Assembly (NCBI GenBank): GCA_002069885.1
Contig: MWCD01000029.1
Location: 1 to 47,978 of the forward strand
Origin: a bacterium ADurb.Bin236
Lineage (GTDB): Bacteria; UBP15; UBA6099
DNA length: 47,978 nt
Direction of reading: 5' to 3'
Every line of letters begins with the position of its first letter. The first letter of the stretch is position 1. The notes beneath the pieces are model-generated. The model was not told where the DNA came from, searched no databases, and saw nothing but the letters and a program-made list of their open reading frames with translations. The position numbers and the translations under genes are program-made. Shown here piece by piece: positions 32,418-40,981 of this stretch.

Positions 32418-33713
32418 ATGCCCATAAAAGCGCAGATTCTCGGAAAGCAGCTGAAGCAGGTGCGCATGTCCAGAGGAAAAAGTCAGGAAGAAGTGGCAAA
32501 GGAACTGAAGGTGTCGCGTTCGACCCTGGCGCAGATGGAACTCGGTAACAGAATGGTGCGGGCGGAGGACATCGAGCGGCTCGCGCGCATTTATGAGTGC
32601 AGCCCCTCCAGTCTCATGACTCCGGGGGGCGCCGACGACGATTCCAATCCTGAAAGAATCTGCAATGAAATCGCCGTTACCGCTCCAATTATTAAAAGTA
32701 ATGAAAAGACGTTGCTGGAACTGCGCAATGCCCTAACGCTGTCAATCACGCTCACCGAACTTGAGGAAAAACTCGGGTTGAGAATCTGCTCGCTCAATCC
32801 GCCGGACTATGACGCGAGGCAGCCGACATCGCAATGGGAGGCGATACATCAGGGGCAAGTTGCCGCGGAACATGAGAGACTCAGACTGAATCTCGGCGAT
32901 GGCCCCATCAGGGACGTGCCGGAAACCCTCGCAATAAGCGGTGTCAGAACGACCGCAATTTCCATGCCCAAGGAAATTGCATCCGTCTTTCTCATGAGCG
33001 AAGAGTCGGGCGCACTGGTAGTCGTGAACAAGAAACTATCCCATGAACGGAGGCGCTTCCTTTGCGCCCACGGATTTGCGCATTGCATTTTCGACAGGCG
33101 GCAAAAATGGGTTGTTTGCCGCTCGGATGACAGCGGTTCCCTCACCGAATTGCGGGCGAACGCCTTCGCAGGAAGGTTTCTCATCCCGGAAACCGGCCTG
33201 AGACGATACCTCCAGAGCCTCGGCAAGGACACTATGAGCCAGTCCTCCGGCAGCACTCTGACAATCTTTTCTGAGAGCGGGGATGACAAAAACGCAGCGG
33301 GACAAACGCAAGTGGACGGTCGCGGCAGGCGCGGCATGAACCCCGTCAGCGTCTGCGATCTGGCGCAGATATCAAGTTATTTCGGAGTAGATATTTCGTT
33401 GGCGGCCCATATCATGGCGAACCTCAGATATTTGGACGCCAGAGAACTTGAACGGATGAAATCGTCGAGTACGGACGGCGCTTCCGGGCGGACGATAGAG
33501 GCTCTCGCTCTGTACAGCGCGGGAACGGCGCATCAGCGCGACGCATTCCAGACACGGCTTCTCGCACTCGCCCTCGAAGGCCTGGTAAGAGAGGAAATAA
33601 ACATGGAGGACTTCGACAATATCACCTCAATGGTGGGGGTGAAAAAATCCGAAAGGGAAATTCTTCTCAATAGTTACGGGCTTTCGCGCAAGCGGGACAA
33701 CCCGGCGTCTTGA
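32418..33713 (+). CDS. XRE-family regulator with degenerate ImmA/IrrE-like domain
   Basis: A 431-residue protein. Residues 6-60 form a classical XRE helix-turn-helix (QLKQVRMSRGKSQEEVAKEL, then KVSRSTLAQMELGNR). The centre resembles ImmA/IrrE: ERRRFLCAHGFAHCIFDRR and TELRANAFAGRFLIPETGL, as in COG2856 proteins. The zinc-protease motif should read HExxH but here is H218-G-F-A-H222, so the catalytic Glu is missing and proteolysis is doubtful. A 100-residue C-terminal extension follows. ImmA-type proteins relieve repression in phages and stress regulons; here the domain may act as a sensor. It is transcribed divergently from dnaJ from a palindromic promoter region that is a plausible binding site for it. 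Confidence 0.8.
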   Translation: MPIKAQILGKQLKQVRMSRGKSQEEVAKELKVSRSTLAQMELGNRMVRAEDIERLARIYECSPSSLMTPGGADDDSNPERICNEIAVTAPIIKSNEKTLLELRNALTLSITLTELEEKLGLRICSLNPPDYDARQPTSQWEAIHQGQVAAEHERLRLNLGDGPIRDVPETLAISGVRTTAISMPKEIASVFLMSEESGALVVVNKKLSHERRRFLCAHGFAHCIFDRRQKWVVCRSDDSGSLTELRANAFAGRFLIPETGLRRYLQSLGKDTMSQSSGSTLTIFSESGDDKNAAGQTQVDGRGRRGMNPVSVCDLAQISSYFGVDISLAAHIMANLRYLDARELERMKSSSTDGASGRTIEALALYSAGTAHQRDAFQTRLLALALEGLVREEINMEDFDNITSMVGVKKSEREILLNSYGLSRKRDNPAS

Positions 33714-33754
33714 GCGCTCGAACGCCCGGAAAATGAATTAAAGGGGGAATGATT

Positions 33755-36112
33755 ATGAATCCATCGGGTGAATCCGGACTTTTTCCGAACAGAATCGCAT
33801 TCATAGGGAACTTCCTTCCGCGCCGCTGCGGCATTGCCACGTTCACAACCGACCTTCTGCGTGCCGTGTCCGAAGCGGCCCCGGGGAACAACTGCTTCGC
33901 GGTCGTCATGAACGACACGCCAAAAGGATACCGCTATCCGTCCGAAGTGCGCTTCGAGGTGAATCAAAAAAACATCAACGATTATCATCTCGCGGCGGAT
34001 TTTCTCAACATGAGCCAGCTCGATTTCGTATGTCTTCAACATGAGTATGGCATTTTCGGCGGCAACGATGGCGGCTACATCGTCGAATTGCTGCGAAATC
34101 TCAGGATGCCCGTTGTCACAACGCTTCACACCGTGCTGAGGGAACCGACGCCTGGACAGAAGGATGTTCTTGAAAAAATCGCCGAATACTCGGATCGGCT
34201 TGTCGTAATGAGCCGCACGGCGGAAAAAATACTCGGAGAAACCTACTCTGTGCCCCCGGAAAAAATCGTGATGATTCCGCACGGAATTCCGGACATGCCG
34301 TTTGTGGACCCAAACTATTACAAAGATCAGTTCGGAGTCGAGGGGAAAACCGTTCTCCTGACCTTCGGCCTGATTTCACCGGGCAAGGGGGTCGAGTACA
34401 TGATCGAGGCGCTTCCCCGGATCGTGAAGGAGCGCCCGGATATCGTGTATATCCTGCTCGGCGCGACGCACCCGCACATTCTGCGGGAACAGGGCGAATC
34501 CTACAGACATTCCCTCCAGCGCCTCGCGGTGGACAGGGGCGTGGACAAACACATCATTTTCCACAACCGATTCGTGGAACTCGAGGAACTGTGTGAGTTT
34601 CTCGGGGCCGCCGATATCTATGTAACACCGTACCTCGGAAGGGAACAGATCGTGTCGGGAACTCTCGCCTATTCCCTGGGTGTGGGCAAAGCGCTGGTCT
34701 CGACCCCCTACTGGTACGCCGAGGAACTTCTCGACGAGGGACGCGGAAGGATTGTCCCATTCCGGGATTCAGACGCCATAGCAGAACAGGTTCTCGATCT
34801 TCTCGGCAACGATATCGAGCGCCACGCCATGCGGAAACGGGCTTATACCTTCTGCCGCGGCATGATATGGAAGGAAGTGGCACGAAAATACATGGAAGTT
34901 TTCGCCGAAGTGAGGGAGGAGAGGGAAACGCGGCCCAGATTCGGAATTTCCCTCATGACCCTTGAAAAAACATCTCCCGAACTTCCCCAAATCAAGTTGG
35001 ATCACTTGTTCCGTATGACGGATGACACGGGCATGCTTCAACATGCCAAGTACGTCGTGCCGGACAGGGTGCACGGCTATTGCACTGACGACAACGCGAG
35101 AGCGCTCATAGCATCTCTGATGGGCATGAACCTTGCGTCCGACAACGGAGAGGTGTTCGATCTCGCCTGCCGGTATATGAGCTTCCTTTATCAGGCGTTC
35201 AATGAGGAAACCGAACGGTTCCGGAATTTCATGAGCTACGACCGGCGGTGGGCGGAGGACACCGGCTCGGAGGACAGCCACGCACGCGCCGTGTGGGGAC
35301 TTGGCATGACCGTCGGCCTTTCGGAAAACAAGGAACTGACAAGAGTGGCGCTCGGCCTCTTCGAGAAGGCGCTTCCCGCGCTTCTTTCCATGACATCGCC
35401 CCGCGCGTGGGCGTTCGGGCTTGTTGGCATACACGCCTACCTGCGGCGCTTCGGCGGCGACAGCGAAGTGCGGAGAATCCGTGAGGAACTGGCCAGCCGC
35501 CTGTTCACGGCATACAGGGAGAATGCCTCTGAAGACTGGCCGTGGATTGAAAATATCGTCACTTATGCGAACGCGAAAATCCCCCACGCGCTTCTGCTCT
35601 CCGGCCAGTGGCTCGGGCGGGACGAAATGGTGGACGCGGGACTCCGCTCTCTCGAATGGCTCGTAAAAACACAAACGTGCCGGGACAACGGCCACTTCGC
35701 CCCCATCGGCAACCGCGGGTGGCTCACAAGAGAAGGATGCGTCAAGGCGAGATTCGACCAGCAGCCCATCGAGGCGATGAACATGATCGAGGCATCCATC
35801 GAGGCGTGGAATATGACAGGGGACGGTAAATGGCTCGATACCGCGGGAATGTGCTTCAACTGGTTCCTGGGAAGAAACGATCTGAACACACCGATTTACG
35901 ATTACACAACCGGGGGTTGCCGGGATGGACTGACGCCCGATGGTGCAAACGACAATCAGGGCGCGGAGTCCACTCTTGCGTGGCTACTGTCGCTGATGTT
36001 CATGCATTCACTTCAGCAACCCGTGGTGCAACGTGGGAAACAACACAGCGAAACACCCGCCGCCGATATGTCACCGGATGAAAAGGAGGAGGAGGTTCTC
36101 TGCATTGCTTGA
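33755..36112 (+). CDS. GT4 glycosyltransferase fused to an alpha/alpha-barrel domain
   Basis: A 785-residue protein; the second ATG (33755) is preferred because GGGGGA lies six bases upstream. Residues about 10-395 are a GT-B glycosyltransferase of family GT4: RIAFIGNFLPRRCGIATFT, HEYGIFGGNDGG, VMIPHGIPD, TFGLISPGKGVEYMI and the C-terminal donor site VSGTLAYSLGVGKALV (the usual E-x7-E first Glu is not obvious). Residues 415-765 look like an (alpha/alpha)6 toroid as in glycoside hydrolases or mannosidase-like proteins (YCTDDNARALIA, SEDSHARAVWGLG, ARFDQQPIEAMNMIEA). It heads a cluster with another GT4 and a GH130 gene, so making or trimming of a mannose-containing glycan is likely. Confidence 0.85.
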   Translation: MNPSGESGLFPNRIAFIGNFLPRRCGIATFTTDLLRAVSEAAPGNNCFAVVMNDTPKGYRYPSEVRFEVNQKNINDYHLAADFLNMSQLDFVCLQHEYGIFGGNDGGYIVELLRNLRMPVVTTLHTVLREPTPGQKDVLEKIAEYSDRLVVMSRTAEKILGETYSVPPEKIVMIPHGIPDMPFVDPNYYKDQFGVEGKTVLLTFGLISPGKGVEYMIEALPRIVKERPDIVYILLGATHPHILREQGESYRHSLQRLAVDRGVDKHIIFHNRFVELEELCEFLGAADIYVTPYLGREQIVSGTLAYSLGVGKALVSTPYWYAEELLDEGRGRIVPFRDSDAIAEQVLDLLGNDIERHAMRKRAYTFCRGMIWKEVARKYMEVFAEVREERETRPRFGISLMTLEKTSPELPQIKLDHLFRMTDDTGMLQHAKYVVPDRVHGYCTDDNARALIASLMGMNLASDNGEVFDLACRYMSFLYQAFNEETERFRNFMSYDRRWAEDTGSEDSHARAVWGLGMTVGLSENKELTRVALGLFEKALPALLSMTSPRAWAFGLVGIHAYLRRFGGDSEVRRIREELASRLFTAYRENASEDWPWIENIVTYANAKIPHALLLSGQWLGRDEMVDAGLRSLEWLVKTQTCRDNGHFAPIGNRGWLTREGCVKARFDQQPIEAMNMIEASIEAWNMTGDGKWLDTAGMCFNWFLGRNDLNTPIYDYTTGGCRDGLTPDGANDNQGAESTLAWLLSLMFMHSLQQPVVQRGKQHSETPAADMSPDEKEEEVLCIA

Positions 36113-37331
36113 AAAACCGGTTGTAATGATTAGTTCCTGGCCGCCCCGGCTGTGCGGCATTGCAGTCTTCGCGGAGGAGGCTGCGGAATTCATCCGGAGG
36201 GCGAATTCCGGAAGAGACGTGCTGATAATCAGTCACACCGACGGCGCGGGAGAAAGCGTTTTCCCCGTTATAAACATGTCCAGGCGGGATTGGTGGAAAG
36301 CAGTCGCGGAGAAGATCAGGGAACTCGATCCATACGCGATTCATATCGAGCACGAGTACGGGCTGTATGAATTCAAAGATGACAGGGGAATCGGAGACGG
36401 CAACGAGGGATTCCTCGATTTGCTGGACGCGATCAACCAGTGGCCGGTCATTGTTGAGCCTCATACGATTCACGGACGCCTGAGGGATGCGGAAGCCGAA
36501 TTCATCTACCAGTTGTGTCGCAGAAGCGATCTCGTGCTCTTTAAATGCCATTATCAGAAGTGGCGGCTGGACTGGACGTTTCAGGGGCGCGGCTGGCGGA
36601 CGCCGCGCAACATTATGATAGTCCCGCACGGCGCGCGACCGGACAAACGCTGGAAGCTCGAGGAAGTGCCTCCTCTCAAAAAAGAACTCGGTCTGGACCG
36701 GTTCGGACTGTCCGATCATCTCGTCGGCATGATCGGCTGGATTCAGTCCAATAAGCGATGGGACATCCTTCTCTCGATATGGGAGGAAATCCATGAGGAG
36801 ATACTGATGCGTTGCGGACAGGACTGGGACCTGCTCGCCGCTGGCGCGATGCGCGATCCGGATCACCGGGGAGATTATGAAAAATGGAAATCCGACACCA
36901 TCGCGCTCGAAAAGAAAGGCATTGCTCACTACTACGAGTTCGTACCGAGGGGGGATATTTACTACAAATTGATGGCGGTCTGCGATTTCATCGTGCTGCC
37001 GTCAGTGGATGAAACCCAGTCCGGTACACTCGCTCGAATCATCGCTCTTAACAAGCCTTACGTCACCACCGCTCCGATGGAGGGGCTGACGGCGCAGACG
37101 CTCGAGAGCGGCGGCGGTCTTCTTTTCACCACCAAGGAGATGCTCCGGGAAAAAGTGATTCAACTCGCCTGCGATGAGGATCTCAGGCTGCAACTCGGAT
37201 GGAACCTGAAAAAGTATCTCGACGAGGTCGTTTCGTGGGAAATAGTCGCGCGACAATATACAACCGCTTATGAGCTTGCGCGGGAAGCCAAAAAAACGGG
37301 CCGTCCGGTCGTACTTGAAATGGAATTCTGA
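36105..37331 (+). CDS. Glycosyltransferase, GT4-like
   Basis: A 408-residue protein. The start is taken as TTG at 36105, nine bases after GGAGGAGGAGG and overlapping the previous stop (TTGCTTGA); an upstream in-frame ORF has no ribosome site. The N-terminus VVMISSWPPRLCGIAVFAEE parallels the start of the preceding gene, indicating related GT-B folds. HEYGLYEFKDD, MIVPHGARPD, MIGWIQSNKRWDILL and the donor-side VLPSVDETQSGTLARIIALNK follow. It lacks the barrel domain of its neighbour. It probably adds a sugar in the same glycan pathway; substrate unknown. Confidence 0.82.
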   Translation: MLEKPVVMISSWPPRLCGIAVFAEEAAEFIRRANSGRDVLIISHTDGAGESVFPVINMSRRDWWKAVAEKIRELDPYAIHIEHEYGLYEFKDDRGIGDGNEGFLDLLDAINQWPVIVEPHTIHGRLRDAEAEFIYQLCRRSDLVLFKCHYQKWRLDWTFQGRGWRTPRNIMIVPHGARPDKRWKLEEVPPLKKELGLDRFGLSDHLVGMIGWIQSNKRWDILLSIWEEIHEEILMRCGQDWDLLAAGAMRDPDHRGDYEKWKSDTIALEKKGIAHYYEFVPRGDIYYKLMAVCDFIVLPSVDETQSGTLARIIALNKPYVTTAPMEGLTAQTLESGGGLLFTTKEMLREKVIQLACDEDLRLQLGWNLKKYLDEVVSWEIVARQYTTAYELAREAKKTGRPVVLEMEF

Positions 37332-37346
37332 CGGAGAAGGATTCAC

Positions 37347-38306
37347 ATGGGCAAATCTCAGTTTACAGAGTTGTTTCACCGCCATCATGGTAATCCCATC
37401 CTGACGGCGAACGATCTGACGTATCCCGCGAACACGGTTTTCAACGCGGGCGCCGCGAAAGTAGATGGCGACATTCTGCTTCTCATCCGCGTAGAAGACA
37501 AACGGGGGATTTCCCATCTGACCGCGGCGAGGAGCTGCGACGGAATCCACAACTGGCGCATCGATCCGGAACCTACGCTGCCGCCGAGTCCCGACACCCA
37601 CCCCGAGGAAATCTGGGGCATAGAAGACCCGCGGTTGACATATCTCGAAGAAAAAGATGTCTGGGCGGTCACCTATACGGCCTATTCAAAAGGTGGGCCG
37701 CTCGTGTCACTGGCGCTTACGAAGGATTTTCGGACATTCGAGCGGCAAGGCCCCGTCATGCCGCCGGAGGACAAGGACGCCGCTCTTTTTCCCCGCCGGT
37801 TTGACGGACGCTGGGCCATGATTCACAGGCCGGTTCCACACATCACCGGTGCGGGAGCGCACATCTGGATTTCTTATTCACCCGATCTAAAACACTGGGG
37901 CGACCATCGGATGCTTATTCCCGCGAGAAGAGGCGGCTGGTGGGACGCGAATAAAATTGGGCTTTCTCCGCCGCCTATTGAGACACAAGACGGTTGGCTC
38001 ATTCTTTACCACGGCGTCCGGGTCACGGGAAGTGGTGTCATTTACAGACTTGGCTTGGCGCTGCTCGATTTAAATAATCCCGGCCGCCTGATCGCAAGAT
38101 CGGATGAATGGGTGTTCGGCCCTTCCGAGGGATACGAACTGTTCGGCGACGTGGACAAGGTTGTGTTCCCCTGCGGATGGATACGGGACAGTGACAAAAT
38201 CCTGCTTTATTACGGCGGCGCGGATTCCTGCATCGCCCTCGCCACCGCGAGCCTGTCGGAAATGCTAAGCTGGCTCAGGGAACACAACAACATGGCGGAG
38301 GAATGA
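37347..38306 (+). CDS. GH130-family beta-mannoside phosphorylase or hydrolase
   Basis: A 319-residue five-bladed beta-propeller enzyme. Family marks: HHGNPILTANDLTYPANTVFNAGA, LLLIRVEDKRGISHLTAARS, GIEDPRLTYLE with the catalytic Asp region, YTAYSKGGPLVSLALT, KDAALFPRRFDGRW, WDANKIGLSPPPI and YHGVR. GH130 enzymes mostly phosphorolyse beta-mannosides to mannose-1-phosphate, while some are hydrolases lacking the phosphate-binding Arg/His pair. Here mannose-1-phosphate would feed the guanylyltransferase encoded two genes downstream. Start codon preceded by GGAGAAGG. Confidence 0.88.
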   Translation: MGKSQFTELFHRHHGNPILTANDLTYPANTVFNAGAAKVDGDILLLIRVEDKRGISHLTAARSCDGIHNWRIDPEPTLPPSPDTHPEEIWGIEDPRLTYLEEKDVWAVTYTAYSKGGPLVSLALTKDFRTFERQGPVMPPEDKDAALFPRRFDGRWAMIHRPVPHITGAGAHIWISYSPDLKHWGDHRMLIPARRGGWWDANKIGLSPPPIETQDGWLILYHGVRVTGSGVIYRLGLALLDLNNPGRLIARSDEWVFGPSEGYELFGDVDKVVFPCGWIRDSDKILLYYGGADSCIALATASLSEMLSWLREHNNMAEE

Positions 38307-38309
38307 ACA

Positions 38310-39320
38310 ATGCGTATCGCGATGCTTTCACCGATTGCATGGCGTACCCCGCCGCGACACTATGGTCCCTGGGAATACGTCGTCTCGATTCTCACGGAGG
38401 GACTTGTTGAGAGAGGGATTGATGTCACGCTGTTCGCCACAGGTGATTCAATTACAAAGGGAAAACTCGTTAGCAAATGCCCGCGCGGATACGAGGAAGA
38501 CGAAGAGATTATTCCGAAAGTCTGGGAATGCCTCCACATTTCTGAATGCTTCGAGCGCGGCGACGAGTTCGACATCATACACAATCACTTCGATTACCTT
38601 CCCCTGACGTACACGGCGATGACAAACACACCGGTTCTGACAACGATTCATGGATTCTCATCGCCGAAAATACTACCTGTTTACAAAAAATATAATGGCA
38701 ATACCTTCTATGTCTCCATAAGCGACACCGACCGCAGTCCGGAACTCGATTATATCGCCACCGTTCATCACGGCATTGATTTGAACCGGTTCACATTCCG
38801 CGAGGAGGAAGGAGAATATCTCCTTTTTTTCGGACGTATCCACCACGACAAAGGTGCCAGGGAAGCAATAGAAATCGCCCGGCGCGTGTATATGAAACTT
38901 GTTATCGCCGGGATAATTCAGGACAGGGAATATTTCGAGAGGAACATCCAACCGTTTCTTGACAAAGAAAAAATAGAATACGTGGGACCGGCGGGCCCGG
39001 AAAAAAGAAATGTACTTCTCGGCGGCGCTTATGCGCTTCTTCACCCGATAAATTTTGACGAGCCTTTCGGCCTTTCCGTCATCGAGGCTATGGCGTGCGG
39101 TACGCCGGTCGTTGCGTTCAAGAGAGGTAGCATGTCAGAAGTTATACGCGACGGTCGCACAGGTTTCATCGTTTCGTCAATTGAGGAAGCCGTCGAAAAA
39201 TTATTCAAGGTGAAAGAACTCGACAGATACGAATGCAGAAAATGGGTTGAGGAAAAATTCAGCGCCGATAGGATGGTTGATGATTACATCCGGATTTATG
39301 AAGAAATTCTAAACAGATGA
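38310..39320 (+). CDS. GT4 family glycosyltransferase
   Basis: A 336-residue GT-B enzyme. MRIAMLSPIAWRTPPRHYGP is the usual GT4 N-terminus with YGPWE acceptor contact; then FDIIHNHFDYLPLT, TTIHGFSSP, VHHGIDLNRF, LLFFGRIHHDKGAREAIEIA and the donor signature NFDEPFGLSVIEAMACGTPVV with both conserved Glu. It starts three bases after the GH130 stop with GGAGG upstream, so it is operonic. It probably uses a nucleotide-mannose or related donor made with the downstream guanylyltransferase. Confidence 0.9.
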   Translation: MRIAMLSPIAWRTPPRHYGPWEYVVSILTEGLVERGIDVTLFATGDSITKGKLVSKCPRGYEEDEEIIPKVWECLHISECFERGDEFDIIHNHFDYLPLTYTAMTNTPVLTTIHGFSSPKILPVYKKYNGNTFYVSISDTDRSPELDYIATVHHGIDLNRFTFREEEGEYLLFFGRIHHDKGAREAIEIARRVYMKLVIAGIIQDREYFERNIQPFLDKEKIEYVGPAGPEKRNVLLGGAYALLHPINFDEPFGLSVIEAMACGTPVVAFKRGSMSEVIRDGRTGFIVSSIEEAVEKLFKVKELDRYECRKWVEEKFSADRMVDDYIRIYEEILNR

Positions 39321-39417
39321 AAGACAATCAACGCAGGGAGAATGAAGAAAAAAAACGGAATCAGTCATCGTTTGATGACTTTGCCTGCCTGAAACATTTT
39401 CATGGGGAGGTATCGAC

Positions 39418-40524
39418 ATGAACGATAATGATCTGAACATGGTTGCCGTTATCATGGCTGGAGGGTCCGGAACTAGGTTCTGGCCCCTTAGCACCGAAAG
39501 AAGGCCGAAACAGTTCATTGCTCTTTTGGATGATCGGACGCTCCTCCAAAAAAGCTGCGACCGCTTGAGAGGGATCCTTCCACCCGAAAGAATCCTCGTA
39601 ATCACAAACGACGCGTATGTGAATCTCGCCAAAGAGCAATTGCCCGAAATCCCCGCAGTAAACATCATCGGCGAGCCAGCGCGGCGCGACACCGCCGCCG
39701 CAGTCTGTCTTAGCGCGGCCATTGCAAAAAAAAGGTTTGGCAACCCGGTAGTGATCACGGTTACGGCGGATCATATTATTGAACCGGTCGAGCAGTTCAG
39801 GAAGACGGTTCTTTCAGCCGCGAAAAAAGCCCGAGAGAGCAACGCTCTTTACACTTTCGCCATCAAACCGACGTTCCCAGCCACGGGGTATGGATACCTT
39901 GAAATGAGCGAAAGCCTGGGCGCCGATTCGGGAATCGCGCATTTCCGGGTGGCGAGATTCAAAGAGAAACCAAACCGTGAAATGGCACAGATCTATTTTA
40001 CATCAGGCAGGCATTTCTGGAACTCCGGCATGTTCGCATGGAACTCGGATGCAATCCTTGAGGAGATGCGGACGCATCTTTTCGATCATTATCATAAAAT
40101 CGTAAGCGCCGTCGAGTATGAATCAACCGCCGCATGGCCGGAAAAACTGCGGGAGGCTTTTCAAGACCTTGAGTCCATTTCCATTGACTACGCCGTGATG
40201 GAGAAAGCGACGGACGTGCGTTGCGTGGCTGCTGAATTCATGTGGAGCGATGTCGGCGGATGGATCGCCCTGAAGGATTTCCTCCAGTGCGACGACGAGG
40301 GCAATCATTTCAAGGGAAAAGTACATACGTATGACGCGTCCGGCAATATTGTCTTCAGCGACGATCCGAACGAAACGCTGATGCTAATCGGAGTTGACGA
40401 CATCGTGGCTGTCAGGGCGGGCGGAAAGACTCTCATCGCTGATAAAAACCGGATTGAAGATATCAAGAAAGTCGTGAATATGATCGAGCGCTTCGAGCCT
40501 CGATCAATGTCCACGAGCGCGTAA
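39418..40524 (+). CDS. manC: Mannose-1-phosphate guanylyltransferase
   Basis: A 368-residue enzyme making GDP-mannose from mannose-1-phosphate and GTP. Signature VIMAGGSGTRFWPLSTERRPKQF near the start; VTADHIIEPVEQF, GYGYLEM, RFKEKPN, FWNSGMFAWNSD and MWSDVGGWIAL follow. Only the nucleotidyltransferase part with a short left-handed helix tail is present; the phosphomannose-isomerase domain of bifunctional ManC is absent. GGGAGG lies eight bases before the ATG. It closes the glycan cluster and supplies its likely donor. Confidence 0.92.
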   Translation: MNDNDLNMVAVIMAGGSGTRFWPLSTERRPKQFIALLDDRTLLQKSCDRLRGILPPERILVITNDAYVNLAKEQLPEIPAVNIIGEPARRDTAAAVCLSAAIAKKRFGNPVVITVTADHIIEPVEQFRKTVLSAAKKARESNALYTFAIKPTFPATGYGYLEMSESLGADSGIAHFRVARFKEKPNREMAQIYFTSGRHFWNSGMFAWNSDAILEEMRTHLFDHYHKIVSAVEYESTAAWPEKLREAFQDLESISIDYAVMEKATDVRCVAAEFMWSDVGGWIALKDFLQCDDEGNHFKGKVHTYDASGNIVFSDDPNETLMLIGVDDIVAVRAGGKTLIADKNRIEDIKKVVNMIERFEPRSMSTSA

Positions 40525-40531
40525 AGCCGGG

Positions 40532-40981
40532 ATGAAGAACGTATCGGGTTCGAGCAATAATCCGTGCCTTTCATGCGGTGCCTGCTGCGCCTATTTCCGC
40601 ACGGCTTTTTATTGGCGCGAGGCAGGTGATGGAACCGCGGCATCCGTGCCGGAGGATATGACGGAAGATGTGAATCAGTTCCTCCGCGCGATGAAGGGAA
40701 CGACGGGAAAGAATCCGCGTTGCGTAGCGCTACAAGGCAAAATCGGCGAAAGTGTTTTCTGTTCCATATACGACATCAGACCATCGGTCTGTAGGAATTT
40801 CCCGCCATCTTTTCTTGACGGGAAACAGAATCTAAATTGTGATAGGGCAAGAATCGCATACAGCCTTTCTCCGCTGCCTGCCCACATCTGGGACGAGAAA
40901 GACAGAGAGAAACAACGATTGACATTACCCCCACATTCCGATACTGCACACGAACAAATCGACTATGCCGCTTTTCGCTGA
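40532..40981 (+). CDS. YkgJ-family cysteine-cluster protein
   Basis: A 149-residue protein with the YkgJ/CxxCGxCC pattern: PCLSCGACCAYF, RCVALQGKIGESVFCSIYDI, RPSVCRNFPPSF and NCDRAR, which would bind a metal or Fe-S cluster; function unknown. It starts seven bases after the guanylyltransferase stop. Its last residues (DYAAFR) overlap the 3' end of the transposase gene on the other strand by 19 bases, so the C-terminal tail may have been replaced by insertion-sequence DNA. Confidence 0.85.
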   Translation: MKNVSGSSNNPCLSCGACCAYFRTAFYWREAGDGTAASVPEDMTEDVNQFLRAMKGTTGKNPRCVALQGKIGESVFCSIYDIRPSVCRNFPPSFLDGKQNLNCDRARIAYSLSPLPAHIWDEKDREKQRLTLPPHSDTAHEQIDYAAFR

